From Didemnitutus sp047777955 (GTDB lineage: Bacteria; Verrucomicrobiota; Verrucomicrobiia; Opitutales; Opitutaceae), in the NCBI RefSeq assembly GCF_047777955.1, contig NZ_CP180537.1, positions 4,340,001 to 4,404,000 of the forward strand: DNA of 64,000 bases. Reading direction: 5' to 3'. Positions within the stretch are counted from its first letter, which is position 1. Every line of letters starts with the position of its first letter. Both the position numbers and the translations under genes were made by a program. The notes below the pieces were generated by a model. That model made no database searches and was not told where the DNA came from. It saw nothing but the letters and a program-made list of their open reading frames with translations. Below, in pieces: positions 19,815 to 29,545 of this stretch.

Positions 19815-21989
19815 ATGATTCCCGTGATCCGTTTCCTGCTGCGTCTGTTTTTCCGCTTCCGCGTCGAGGGCGCCGAGGCGCTGCGGGGGCCGGGGCCGAT
19901 GCTGCTGTGCCCGAACCACACCTCGTGGCTCGACTGGGCGTTCGTGCTCGTGTGCCTCGACGACGAGTGGAAGTTCGTCGCGTCGTCCACCACCGCGCAG
20001 GCGACCTGGATCCATCGCAAGATGATGATCAACTCGCGGACCTTCCCGGTGGACAACACCTCGTCGTTCGCCGTCCGCGGCATGGCCGAGCACCTGGAGA
20101 GGGGAGGCAAGCTCGTGCTCTTTCCCGAGGGCCGCATCTCGAGCACGACGGCGCTGATGCGCATCTACGACGGCACGGCCTTCCTCGTGCACCGCACCGG
20201 CGCGAAGGTCGTCACCTGCTACCTGCGCAACGCCGTCCGCGTGAAGTGGGTCCGTCACAAGGGCTGGACCCAGTGGTTCCCGCGCGTCTCGGTGCATTTC
20301 AGCGCGCCGCTCACGGCGCCGGACACCTCCGCCCTCGCCCACAACGTCGCCCGGCACAAGCTCACCCAGTGGCTGCGCGACCAGATCATGCTCCAGCAGT
20401 TCGAGGTCGAGATGCGCTGGGGCCCGCGGACGCTGCCCGCGGCCATCGCCGCGACCGCGCGCGCCACGCCGGGCAAGCTGGCGCTGGAGGACATCACCTT
20501 CACCGAGCTGACCTATCGCCGCCTGATGGTGGCCACCGACGTCCTCGGCGCCACGCTCGGCCGGCACCTGTCGCCCGCGCGCGGCGAGCGCATCGGTGTG
20601 ATGCTGCCGACGGTCAACGGCGCCGTCACCACCGTCCTCGCGCTCTGGTCCCGCGGCAAGGTGCCGGCCTTCCTTAACTACTCGACCGGCGCGGCGACGA
20701 TGGTCGCCTGCGCCCAGCTCGCGAAGCTGAAGCTGGTGCTCACCTCGCGCGCCTTCCTCGACAAGGCCAAGCTCAACCTCGAGCCCCTGCACGCCGCCGG
20801 CCTGCGCTTCCTCTACCTCGAGGACATCCGCCGCGAGATCGGCCCCGCCGCCAAGCTCGCCGCCGTGCTGCGCAACCGCCTCGCGCTCGGCGGCGCGCTC
20901 CGCCGCGCCCCGGTCGCGGCCGAGGACACCGCCGCCGTCATCTTCACCAGCGGCTCCGAGGGCGTGCCCAAGGGCGTCGAGCTCTCGCACCGGGGCATGC
21001 TGGCCAACCTGCGCCAGATTTTCGTCGCGGCCGACCTGCGCGACGACGACCGCTTCTTCAACGCCCTGCCCTTCTTCCACAGCTTCGGGCTCGTCGGCGG
21101 CATCGTCGCCCCGCTCGTGCGCGGCTGCTACGTCTTCAACTACCCCTCGCCGCTGCACTACCGCATCGTGCCCACCGTCGTCTACGAGAAGAACTGCACG
21201 ATTTTTCTCGGCACGAACACCTTCCTCAACGGCTACGCGCGCAAGGCCCACCCCTACGACCTGCAGACCGTCCGCTACCTCGTCGCCGGCGCCGAGAAGG
21301 TGCAGGCCGCGACCTTCGACACCTACGCGCGCAAGTTCGGCGTCCGCATCCACGAGGGCTACGGCGCCACCGAGTGCGGCCCCGTCGTCTGCATCAACAC
21401 CAAGATGGACCCGCGCACCGACACCGCCGGCCGCCTCGTCCCGGGCGTCGAATGGCGCCTCGAGCCGGTCGCCGGCGTGGCCGAGGGCGGCCAGCTCTTC
21501 GTGCGCACGCCCGCGATGATGAAGGGCTACCTCAACCCTGACGCCAACGCCCGCTTCCAGGCGCTCGGCGGCTGGTATGATACCGGCGACATCGCGAAGA
21601 TCGACGACGACGGCTACGTCACCGTCCTCGGCCGCCTCAAGCGCTTCGCCAAGGTCAGCGGCGAGATGATCTCTCTCACCGCCGTCGAGGACGCGCTGGC
21701 CGGCGCCTTCGCCGCGTCGTTCGGGGCGCGCTGCACCATCGCCATCGTCGCCGTGCCCGATGCCGACAAGGGCGAGAAACTCGTCGCCCTCGCCAACGAG
21801 CCGCGCCTCCAACTCACGGAGGTCCGCGCCGCCGTGCGCGCGAAGGGCCTGAGCAACCTTTGCGCGCCGCGCGAGCTGCGTTTCGTGTCCGCGATCCCCA
21901 AGCTCGGCTCGGGCAAGACCGACCACCGCGAGCTGCTGCGCCAGCTGCACGCCGGCGAGACGACGCCCGCGGGCGCGCCCGGCGCGTAG
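19815..21989 (+). CDS. aas: Aas-like fusion: lysophospholipid acyltransferase plus acyl-ACP synthetase
   Basis: 724 residues, close to the 719 of E. coli Aas and with the same order of domains. The N-terminal PlsC-type acyltransferase has NHTSWLD (34-40, the H-x4-D motif) and FPEGRIS (103-109). From about 220 comes an adenylate-forming domain with IFTSGSEGVPKG (376-387, phosphate loop), GYGATECGPV, YDTGDIAKIDDDGYVTVLGR and the C-terminal lysine region SGKTDHREL. It would re-acylate lysophosphatidylethanolamine using fatty acid activated on ACP, at the inner membrane. Start at 19815 (ATG); a TTG two codons earlier is possible. Neighbours: the MFS gene upstream and an N-acetyltransferase gene downstream. 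Confidence 0.9.
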   Translation: MIPVIRFLLRLFFRFRVEGAEALRGPGPMLLCPNHTSWLDWAFVLVCLDDEWKFVASSTTAQATWIHRKMMINSRTFPVDNTSSFAVRGMAEHLERGGKLVLFPEGRISSTTALMRIYDGTAFLVHRTGAKVVTCYLRNAVRVKWVRHKGWTQWFPRVSVHFSAPLTAPDTSALAHNVARHKLTQWLRDQIMLQQFEVEMRWGPRTLPAAIAATARATPGKLALEDITFTELTYRRLMVATDVLGATLGRHLSPARGERIGVMLPTVNGAVTTVLALWSRGKVPAFLNYSTGAATMVACAQLAKLKLVLTSRAFLDKAKLNLEPLHAAGLRFLYLEDIRREIGPAAKLAAVLRNRLALGGALRRAPVAAEDTAAVIFTSGSEGVPKGVELSHRGMLANLRQIFVAADLRDDDRFFNALPFFHSFGLVGGIVAPLVRGCYVFNYPSPLHYRIVPTVVYEKNCTIFLGTNTFLNGYARKAHPYDLQTVRYLVAGAEKVQAATFDTYARKFGVRIHEGYGATECGPVVCINTKMDPRTDTAGRLVPGVEWRLEPVAGVAEGGQLFVRTPAMMKGYLNPDANARFQALGGWYDTGDIAKIDDDGYVTVLGRLKRFAKVSGEMISLTAVEDALAGAFAASFGARCTIAIVAVPDADKGEKLVALANEPRLQLTEVRAAVRAKGLSNLCAPRELRFVSAIPKLGSGKTDHRELLRQLHAGETTPAGAPGA

Positions 21990-22075
21990 CCGGCGCGACG
22001 GGCCCTCACAGTTCCCCGCCGAAATTTCGCCGAACGGCCACTGGCGCGGGCGGACCGCGCTGCTAGACTGGCGGC

Positions 22076-22900
22076 ATGTCCACGCCCGCCGGATTCGACC
22101 TCGCCGCCTACCTCGCCCGCATCGGCTACACCGGCGCGCGCACGCCCACGCTCGACACGCTCCACGCCGTCACGTGGCACCAGGCGACCACGATCCCGTT
22201 CGAGAACCTCGACGTCCTGCTCGGCCGCCCCGTGGCGCTGGCCCCGGAGGCGATCGCGGCCAAGCTCGTGCAGGCGCGGCGCGGCGGCTACTGCTTCGAG
22301 CAAAACAACCTGCTGCTGCTCGCGCTGCGGGCGCTCGGCTTCCACGTCACCCCGATCGGCGCGCGCGTGCGCTGGCAGCAGCCGCGCGACTTCGTGCCGC
22401 CGCGCACGCACCTGTTCCTCCGCGTGCATTTCGCGCGCGGCGACTGGCTGACCGACTGCGGCCTCGGCGCCGCCTCGCTCACCGGCGCCATCCCGCTGGA
22501 GTTCGACCGCGAGCTCCCGACGCCGCACGAGCCGCGCCGCCTGACCAACGAGGGCGGCCGGCTGTTCCACCAGATGAAGATGGGCGACACCTGGGCGGAC
22601 CTCTGCGAGTTCACCCTCGACGAGCTCCACCCGATCGACTGCGAGGTGGCGAACTGGTGGACGAGCGCCAATCCCGCCTCGCGGTTCAAGCAGGACGTCG
22701 CCATCGGCCTCGCGCTGCGCGACGGCACCCGCAAGGCGATCCGCGGCGGCACCTTCACGCACCGGCGCGGCGCGGAAATCCTGCACCAGCGCGCGATCGA
22801 GAGCGCGAACGAGCTCCTGGCCTTGCTCGACGAGCACTTCGGCCTCCGCTTCCCCGCCGACACGCGCTTCGGCCCCGCCGGTGCGCCGTGGGCGCAGTGA
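22076..22900 (+). CDS. nat: Arylamine N-acetyltransferase
   Basis: 274 residues, the normal NAT length. The catalytic triad is visible: Cys73 in RRGGYCFEQN, His112 in RTHLFL and Asp127 in LTDCGLG. The N-terminal YLARIGYTGARTPTLDTLHA and IPFENLDVLLG are also family signatures. The enzyme moves an acetyl (or other acyl) group from CoA to arylamines or hydrazines in the cytoplasm. It follows aas by 86 bases and could be cotranscribed with it. No regulatory site is seen. Confidence 0.94.
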   Translation: MSTPAGFDLAAYLARIGYTGARTPTLDTLHAVTWHQATTIPFENLDVLLGRPVALAPEAIAAKLVQARRGGYCFEQNNLLLLALRALGFHVTPIGARVRWQQPRDFVPPRTHLFLRVHFARGDWLTDCGLGAASLTGAIPLEFDRELPTPHEPRRLTNEGGRLFHQMKMGDTWADLCEFTLDELHPIDCEVANWWTSANPASRFKQDVAIGLALRDGTRKAIRGGTFTHRRGAEILHQRAIESANELLALLDEHFGLRFPADTRFGPAGAPWAQ

Positions 22901-22906
22901 GGCGCG

Positions 22907-23059
22907 TCACTCGCGCTGCACGCTGATCGTGCAGGCCAGTCCGTCCGGCTGCACGGTCACCACCACCATGCGGGCGCCCTCGTCGAGCAGTTGCTGCACG
23001 AAGGTCCCCACCTTTTCGAGGGCGATGTTTTCGTGGCGTTCGAGGAGCAGGCTGACCAT
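22907..23059 (-). CDS. Small hypothetical protein, 50 residues
   Basis: A 50-residue open frame starting at ATG 23059, preceded by GAGGG four bases upstream, a good ribosome-binding site. It starts MVSLLLERHENIALEKVGTF and contains ARMVVVTVQPDG and a C-terminal TISVQRE. The pattern suggests one amphipathic helix followed by two beta strands, and third codon positions are strongly G/C as in real genes here. It fills most of the gap between nat (convergent, 6 bases) and the DUF5069 gene. No family is recognised. Confidence 0.55.
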   Translation of the reverse strand: MVSLLLERHENIALEKVGTFVQQLLDEGARMVVVTVQPDGLACTISVQRE

Positions 23060-23139
23060 GCCCTCAAGTTAGCCGGGAAATCTCCGGACAGTAGGCCCGA
23101 AAACCACCTAGATTCAGGTGGTGCAAAACGGCGCTCGGC

Positions 23140-23586
23140 TCAGGTGCGCGGGGGCGACGGTGAGCGTCCTTCGCTGTGTTCGATGAGGTCGAATGCCGTC
23201 ACCGCGGGCAGGTCCTCGCCGCCGGCCTCCCGTTTCAATCCCTGCAAGTAGGCGCTGGCCCGGTCGTTCCAGCCGTATTTTCGCGCGTGCTCGTTCCAGA
23301 CCATCGTCTGCGTGCGGTTCGGCCGGAGTCCGCGCGCGAAGACCCATTCGGCGATCTCGGCGTCCGAGCCGCCCTCCTTCACGCGGGCCTCGACCTCCTC
23401 GAATTTCACGTTCAGGAAACCGCAGAGCTGTCCGTCGAGGCCGACCGAGAGCCCGTAATTGCGATGGAAGTCCTCCGGCAGCTGCCCGGCGAGCATCAGG
23501 CGGATCTTGTCGAGCATGCGGCCGAAGTGGTGCAGGCCGCCGACGCTCTTGTCGTAGGGACTGCGCAAACCGGGCACGTGGGGCAT
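23140..23586 (-). CDS. DUF5069-family protein
   Basis: 148 residues. N-terminal GLRSPYDKSVGGLHHFGRMLDKIR and the central GFLNVKFEEVEARVKEG are the hallmarks of DUF5069, a small cytoplasmic family of unknown function that is common in Verrucomicrobiota. No signal peptide or membrane segment. The C-terminus is Arg/Pro-rich. It reads toward the small 50-residue gene on the same strand; a receptor terminator lies just upstream. Confidence 0.85.
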   Translation of the reverse strand: MPHVPGLRSPYDKSVGGLHHFGRMLDKIRLMLAGQLPEDFHRNYGLSVGLDGQLCGFLNVKFEEVEARVKEGGSDAEIAEWVFARGLRPNRTQTMVWNEHARKYGWNDRASAYLQGLKREAGGEDLPAVTAFDLIEHSEGRSPSPPRT

Positions 23587-23708
23587 GGGGCGAGTGAACC
23601 GCCGGGGCGAACGGCGGCGACGCGAAAATCATTCCCCGGGCGGTGGGCCTCAGCTACGGCCGCGCGCGGGGCGGCTGACGCGGCGGCCTGACTCGCGGCG
23701 CCCGGAAT

Positions 23709-23737
23709 GAAAAAGGCGCGGACCGGAGTCCGCGCCT
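23709..23737 (-). terminator. Rho-independent terminator of the third TonB receptor
   Basis: Perfect 9-bp stem GGCGCGGAC (23715-23723) / GTCCGCGCC (23728-23736), tetraloop, followed on the minus strand by TTTTTC. Confidence 0.9.
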
Positions 23738-23767
23738 CGAAGTTGTCGGAGTCGGCGGCGGGCCGGC

Positions 23768-26458
23768 TCAGAAGCGGAACGCGACCTTGCCGTAGTAGGT
23801 CACGCCGTTGAAGCCGAAGGGCGAGATGCCGCTGTAGGGGAAGATGCCGACGTTGTCGGAGCCGTTGAACACGGTGCCGTTTACGATGCGGGAGCGGATG
23901 TTCTCGTCCGGGTAGACATCGAGCAGGTTGTTCGCGCCGACGGAGACGGTGATGTTCTTCGTGACCTTGTAGCTGACGTCGAGGTCGGTGAGCCACTTCG
24001 CGCCGAAGGTCTGGATGATCTGCTGGTTCGTCGTGGTGCCGCCGACGCTGCCGGGGACGGCCGGGCGGAGCTCGACGTCGTAGCCGGGCGTGAGCGCGTC
24101 GATCTGGGCCTGCGTCGCGCTGCTGAAGGCGACGGCCGAGACCTTGCCGAAGCGCGTCTCGCGCACGAGCACGGACCACTTCTTGTAGTCCCAGACGAGG
24201 GAGGTGTTGAAGCCGTCGCGCGGCTGGCCGCGCTCGAGGCGGATGGTCTCGGTGAGATCGAAGAGCGGCGTGGTCGTGATCGCGGCGAGCGTCGCGTTGG
24301 CCGACTTGATCTTCGTGGCCTTGGTCTGGTTGTTGTTGTAGGCGGCGGTGAGCGTGAACTTGCCGAGGTCGGTCGTCTTGATCGTGTAGCGGCCGGAGAT
24401 GTCGAAGCCCTTGGTGGTGGTGTCGACGGCGTTGGTGAAGTAGCGGCCGCCGCCGATGCCGGTGATGCCCTGGGTGGCGAGGAGGTTGATCACGGCGGTG
24501 CCGGTGAAGTTCGAGGAGAGAACGATGCGGTCCTTGATGTCGATGTGGTAGTAGTCGACGGTGAAGGAGAGCTCGTCGCTCGGGTTCCAGGTGCCGCCGA
24601 GGGAGTAGCTGGTGGACTTCTCGGGCGTGAGCGCGGTGGCGCCGAGGGCCTTGGCCGCAGGCGCGCTGACGGGGAAGGTCAGGATGTCGAACGGCACGCC
24701 GCCGATGAAGTTGGTCGCCGTGGAGCTGAACCATTCCTGGGCGAGGTGGGGGGCGCGGAAGCCGGAGCTGACCGAGCCGCGGAGGGCGAAGCCGGCGGGA
24801 AGCTTCACGCGGGTGGCGAGCTTGGCCGTGGTGTTGCTGCCGAAGTCGCTGTAGTCCTCGAAGCGCGCGGCGGCGGAGACCAGCCACTTGTCGTTCACCT
24901 CCTGCTCGAGGTCGACGTAGACGGCCTTCGAGTCGCGCGAGTGCGTGCCGGCGTCGGAGGGCTTGAAGCCGGGGAACACCTGCGCGCCCACGGCCGCGAG
25001 GCCGCCGGCGCTCGGGCCGCCGATGATGGCCACGCCGCCGTTGCGGTAGGAGTCGGGCTCGCCCGCGGCGATGCTGTAGTCCTCCTGGCGGTATTCGAGG
25101 CCGCCGGCGACCTTGAGCGGGTTGGCGAAGCCAGTCTGGATCTGCGAGGTGACGTCGAAGTTGTTCGTCCACTGCTTGAACTTCAGCTGGCCGTCGTAGA
25201 ACGACGTCGGGCTGCTGTTGCCGAGCGTGACGTTGGCGGACTCGGCCGTGCGGTAGTCGAGGGTGTTGTAGCCGTAGACCGAGCTGAGGTCCCAGTCGAA
25301 GCTGCCGGCCTTGCCCTTGGCGCCGCCGGCCCAGGAGGCGTCGAACACCTCGGTCTGGATGTAGGGCAGGAAGCCGTTCGGGTAGATGGCGCGGATCGTG
25401 CGGTCGTCACCGGCGCGGCGGAAGAAGCCGGCGCCGTTCGCGTGGCGGTTGCTGAAGCCGCCGAAGAAGTAGAGGTCGAGGCCGTCGCGCAGCGGGTAGT
25501 CGCCGTTGAACCAGGCGCCGTTCTCCTTGACCATCGGGTCGCCGAAGCGGTGGTTCAGGCGGTTGACGGTGGCCTCGCGCGGATCGAGCGTGCCGCTCGA
25601 GGCGGAGAGGCCGGTGCCGGAGCCGTAGTTGCCGGAGATGGCGGTGGCCGCGCCGGTGCTGGGGTTCGTGCCGAAGTATTGCTGGCGGGTGTCCGGCGCG
25701 ATGCGGTTGGTCGGGTCCTTGTCGCGCGACCAGGCGTTGAGGAAGAGCGAGCCGTTGTCGCCGAGCTTGGTGCCGGCATAGGCGCTGATCTTGAAGTCCT
25801 TGCCGTCGCCTTCGCCGGTCTCGCCCCAGGAGACGTCGCCGCCCCAGCCCTGGTCCTTGCGGAGGATGACGTTGATGACGCCCGCGATCGCGTCGGAGCC
25901 GTATTGCGCGGACGCGCCGTCGCGCAGCACCTCGATGCGGCCGATGGCGCCGGCGGGGATGGCGTTGAAGTCGGTCGAGACGGAGCCGCGGCCGATGGAG
26001 CCGTTGAGGTTCACGAGCGAGCTGGTGTGGCGGCGCTTGCCGTTGAGCAGCAGCAGCACCTGGTCGGGCGCGAGGCCGCGCAGCGTGGCGGGACGGATGT
26101 GGTCCGTGCCGTCGGTGAGCGACGGACGCGGGAAGTTGAACGACGGGATCTGCGCCTGCAGCATCTGCGCCGTCTCGGTGTAGCCGCCCTTCTCGAGCTC
26201 GGCGCCGCTGACGACGTCGATCGGCACCGGCGACTCGGTGACGGTGCGGTTGTTGAAGCGCGAGCCAGTGGCGACGAAGGTCTCGAGCTTCACGACCTTC
26301 TCGTCGGACTTGGGGGCATCGGCGGCGGGCGCCGCGTTGGTCTGGGCAAAGGCGGCCGAGGTGAGGCCGCCGACGGTGAGGGCAATTGCGGCGAACGCGC
26401 GCAATTGGCGAAGGCTAGCGCTCACGCCAGCCCCGCAGGGGGTCAGTTCTTGGTTCAT
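23768..26458 (-). CDS. TonB-dependent receptor
   Basis: 896 residues from ATG 26458, which places a signal peptide (LRQLRAFAAIALTVGGLTSA ending FAQ) near the N-terminus. TonB-box-like VVKLETFVATGSR, then a plug with SPVPIDVVSGAELEKGG, PSFNFPRPSLTDGTDH, QVLLLLNGKRRHTSSLV and RIEVLRDGASAQYGSDAIAG; the barrel ends YYGKVAFRF. The plug with G-R-G-S-V-S-T-D-F-N and a long barrel is the iron-complex/cobalamin-like receptor group; the ligand is unknown. Divergent from the gamma-glutamyltransferase gene, about 200 bases apart, and ending at its own terminator. Confidence 0.92.
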   Translation of the reverse strand: MNQELTPCGAGVSASLRQLRAFAAIALTVGGLTSAAFAQTNAAPAADAPKSDEKVVKLETFVATGSRFNNRTVTESPVPIDVVSGAELEKGGYTETAQMLQAQIPSFNFPRPSLTDGTDHIRPATLRGLAPDQVLLLLNGKRRHTSSLVNLNGSIGRGSVSTDFNAIPAGAIGRIEVLRDGASAQYGSDAIAGVINVILRKDQGWGGDVSWGETGEGDGKDFKISAYAGTKLGDNGSLFLNAWSRDKDPTNRIAPDTRQQYFGTNPSTGAATAISGNYGSGTGLSASSGTLDPREATVNRLNHRFGDPMVKENGAWFNGDYPLRDGLDLYFFGGFSNRHANGAGFFRRAGDDRTIRAIYPNGFLPYIQTEVFDASWAGGAKGKAGSFDWDLSSVYGYNTLDYRTAESANVTLGNSSPTSFYDGQLKFKQWTNNFDVTSQIQTGFANPLKVAGGLEYRQEDYSIAAGEPDSYRNGGVAIIGGPSAGGLAAVGAQVFPGFKPSDAGTHSRDSKAVYVDLEQEVNDKWLVSAAARFEDYSDFGSNTTAKLATRVKLPAGFALRGSVSSGFRAPHLAQEWFSSTATNFIGGVPFDILTFPVSAPAAKALGATALTPEKSTSYSLGGTWNPSDELSFTVDYYHIDIKDRIVLSSNFTGTAVINLLATQGITGIGGGRYFTNAVDTTTKGFDISGRYTIKTTDLGKFTLTAAYNNNQTKATKIKSANATLAAITTTPLFDLTETIRLERGQPRDGFNTSLVWDYKKWSVLVRETRFGKVSAVAFSSATQAQIDALTPGYDVELRPAVPGSVGGTTTNQQIIQTFGAKWLTDLDVSYKVTKNITVSVGANNLLDVYPDENIRSRIVNGTVFNGSDNVGIFPYSGISPFGFNGVTYYGKVAFRF

Positions 26459-26660
26459 AGGTTGGCTAGGCAAAAGGGGTCGGGGTAACCAGTGCCTAAG
26501 TGTGGTTCGTGCAACCGGGACCCTAGTCATAACGGATCATCCGACAAGCCATTAGCGGGCCAACTCGACCGCAGAGCGGGGGCAATTTTTCGCCGGCGGC
26601 GTGCGGGCCCGCGCGGAAGTTGCGCTTGAGAGAAGGCCGCTTCCGGCAAGAGTGCGCCCC

Positions 26661-28432
26661 ATGCCTACCCTCTCCCGCCTGTTCGCCGGCGTGCTGGCGC
26701 TCGCCCTCGTCCTGGTCAGCGCTCCACGCAGCCTCGCGCAGCGTCCCGCCGTCGAGGCGCCGCACGGCCTCGTCACCTCGGCCCACGAGCTCGCGTCGCG
26801 GGCCGGCGTCGAGATTCTCCAAAGGGCGGCAACGCCGTCGACGCCGCCGTCGCCACCGGCCTCGCGCTGACCGTCGTCTACCCCTTCGCCGGCAACATCG
26901 GCGGCGGCGGTTTCATGGTCATCCACCTCGCCGCGGCCGACGGCCAGCCCGCGCGCGACCTCGTCATCGACTACCGCGAGACCGCACCCGCCGCGGCCTC
27001 GCGCGACATGTATGTCGGCCCCGACGGCAAGGTCCTCAAGGGCGACGGCTCCTCCACCGTCGGCTGGAAGGCCTCCGGCGTGCCCGGCTCCGTCGCCGGC
27101 TTCGCCCTCGCGATGGAAAAATACGGCTCGCACCGGGTCACCTGGGCCGAAGTCTGCGAGCCCGCGCGCCGCCTCGCCGCCGAGGGCCACCGCGTTTCCC
27201 AGACCACCGCGCACGGCCTCCGCGAATGGGGCCCGCGCCTGCTGGCGCAGTTCCCCGAGTCGAAGAAAATCTACCTCAAGGACGGCGCGTTCTGGAACGC
27301 CGGCGAACTCTGGGTCCAGGCCGACCTCGGCGCGACCTTCGCCCGCCTGCAAAAGTTCGGCCCGCGCGAATTCTACGAGGGCGAGACCGCGAAACGCATC
27401 GCCGCCGCGATGGCGCAACACGGCGGCACGATCACGCTCGACGATCTCCGCGCCTACCGGCCGGCCGAACGCACGCCGCTCCGCGGCCACTACCGCGGCT
27501 ACGAGATCGTCACCATGCCGCCGCCGAGCTCCGGCGGCATCGCCCTGCTCCAGATGCTGATGATGCTCGAGCCCTACGACGTCGGCGCGCTCGGCTACAA
27601 CTCCGCGGCCAAATACCACCTCTTCGCCGAGGTCATGAAACGCGCCTTCCGCGACCGCGCCGAATACCTCGGCGACCCCGACTTCGTCCGCGTGCCGGTC
27701 GAGAAACTCCTCGATCCCGCCTACGTCGCCGGCCGCATGAAGGACTTCTCGCCCGACCGCGCCACGCCCGCCAGCGCCGTGCAGCCGGGCCTCGGCAAGT
27801 TCGATCCCGCCAACCTCCGCCACGCCGAGAAGATGGAGACCACGCACTTCTCCGTCGTCGACGCCGCCGGCAACGCCGTCTCCAACACCTACACCCTCAA
27901 CGGCGCCTACGGCTCCGGCGTGACCATCCCCGGCACCGGCATCCTCATGAACAACGAAATGGACGACTTCACCTCGCAGGTCGGCACGCCGAACATGTTC
28001 GGCCTCATCCAGGGCGAGGCCAACGCCATCGTCCCGGGCAAGCGCCCGCTCTCGTCCATGACGCCCACCCTCGTCACGAAAGACGGCAAGCTCGTCCTCG
28101 TCACCGGCAGCCCCGGCGGCCCGACCATCATCAACACCGTCCTCCAGATCATCACCAACGTCATCGACCACAAGATGCCCGTCATGCAGGCCGTCGAAGC
28201 CCCGCGCATCCACAACCAGTGGCTGCCCGACGTCGTCACCTTCGAGCGCTTCGGCCTGAGCCCCGACACCGCCGCCCTCCTCCGCGCCAAGGGCCACACC
28301 CTGCCCGAACGCAAGTCCTACGAGGGCGCCTACCAGGGCGACGGCGAAACCATCTGGATCGACCCCGCCACCGGCCTCCGCCACGGCGCCGCCGACCCGC
28401 GCAAGGGCGACGCCACCGCCATCGGCTACTGA
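26661..28432 (+). CDS. ggt: Gamma-glutamyltransferase, periplasmic, broken by a one-base frameshift
   Basis: The ATG at 26661 opens a signal peptide (LFAGVLALALVLVSAPRSLA). The frame breaks at the GGG run 26824-26826 in codons for ILQR/GGNAVDAAVA; one added G restores it and the protein runs to 28432 (590 residues, normal for GGT). Motifs: NIGGGGFMV, PPPSSGGIALLQM, ETTHFSVVD with the processing/nucleophilic Thr (TTHFS), TLNGAYGSGV, and the GSPGGPTIINTV region. The precursor normally cleaves itself at that Thr into two subunits and acts on glutathione and gamma-glutamyl peptides outside the cytoplasm. It ends in a terminator. The intact catalytic half argues against pseudogene decay. Confidence 0.9.
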
Positions 28433-28460
28433 GCCGGGCTCGTCCGCCCGTCCCGCCTGC

Positions 28461-28492
28461 CGGCGCCGCCCCCGCGGCGCCGTTTGGCTTTT
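28461..28492 (+). terminator. Rho-independent terminator of ggt
   Basis: Perfect 9-bp stem CGGCGCCGC (28461-28469) / GCGGCGCCG (28474-28482), CCCC loop, followed by TTTGGCTTTT. Confidence 0.8.
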
Positions 28493-28525
28493 CGCCGGTT
28501 GCCTCGCCGCCGCGTTTGCGCGCGA

Positions 28526-29479
28526 ATGCCGGCGATGCCCGCGCCGACCGTCACGTTCCGCCCGCTGCCGCTGCCCGAGTTCCACCTCCTGCGCCGCCCC
28601 GAGGCCGACGGCGCGCACAAGGCCGCCGCCGCGTCGGACGCCGGTGCCGCCGACCGCGCCACGGGCTTCTACCTCGAGCGCACCGAGGAAGCCGTCGCGG
28701 CCTTCGGCACCGGCATCGCGCCGACGCGCTTCCAGTTCTACTTCATCGGCGTCGTCGAGAAATCCTCCGCCACCTGCACGACCGGCCTGGCGTCGTTTCC
28801 GGTCGGCCCGCGCACGGCGTTCTTCGTGCCGCCCGGGCAGATTCACTCCAGCCGCGGCTGGACGACGCGCGACCGCGGCTTCGCGCTGAGCTTCTCCGAC
28901 GCGTTCTTCTCGGAAAACCTCGCCGACAAGCGCCGCCTCGCCCAGTCCCCGCTCTTCCGCTGGGAACGCCCGCCCTTCCTCGCCCTCACCCCGGCCGAGC
29001 ACGCCGAGACGCGCACGCTGCTCGCCGCGCTCGCCACCGAGTGGACCGCCCGCCGCGCCGCCAACGCCGCCCTGCTGCGCGCGCTCCTGCACGCCGTCGT
29101 CGCCCGCCTCGAAGCCGCCGCGCTGCGCGCGCAGCCGGCCAGGCTCGAGCTCGACGCCAACGCCCGCCTGCACGAGCGCTTCCGGGAAAAGCTCGAGCGC
29201 GACTTCCGCCGCGAGAAAAGCCCCGCCGCCTACGCCGCCGCGCTCGGCGTGCACCCGAATCATTTCGCCACCGCGATCCGCGCCGCGTCGGGTCTGCCGC
29301 CGGGCGACTGGATCCGCGCGCGCCTCGTGCTCGAGGCGCAATGCCTCCTCGCCGCCTCCACCCAGGGCGTGAAGCAGATCGCCGCCGAGCTCGGCTATGA
29401 CGACGAGGCCTACTTCAGCCGCCTCTTCAAGAAGGCCGTCGGGGTCTCGCCGCGCGACTACCAGCGGGGCGCGGCCTGA
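28526..29479 (+). CDS. AraC-family transcriptional regulator
   Basis: 317 residues from ATG 28526; a second ATG at 28535 is equally possible. N-terminal cupin-like domain (FQFYFIGVVEKSSATCTTG, TAFFVPPGQIHSS). The C-terminal DNA-binding domain has EKSPAAYAAALGVHPNHFAT and the second helix-turn-helix QIAAELGYDDEAYFSRLFKK, ending VSPRDYQRG. It lies just before the SDR gene on the same strand, which it may control. The effector is unknown. Confidence 0.88.
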   Translation: MPAMPAPTVTFRPLPLPEFHLLRRPEADGAHKAAAASDAGAADRATGFYLERTEEAVAAFGTGIAPTRFQFYFIGVVEKSSATCTTGLASFPVGPRTAFFVPPGQIHSSRGWTTRDRGFALSFSDAFFSENLADKRRLAQSPLFRWERPPFLALTPAEHAETRTLLAALATEWTARRAANAALLRALLHAVVARLEAAALRAQPARLELDANARLHERFREKLERDFRREKSPAAYAAALGVHPNHFATAIRAASGLPPGDWIRARLVLEAQCLLAASTQGVKQIAAELGYDDEAYFSRLFKKAVGVSPRDYQRGAA

Positions 29480-29545
29480 GAAAAATCCAAGACGCCCTGA
29501 GCGGCGTCCATTCCGCGCCGGGCGCGGACGCGGTAGAGTGACGCC

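Noticed and set aside
26661..26915. Separate short secreted protein in front of the gamma-glutamyltransferase
   Set aside because: The two parts join into one continuous enzyme when a single G is restored. A separate gene is not needed.
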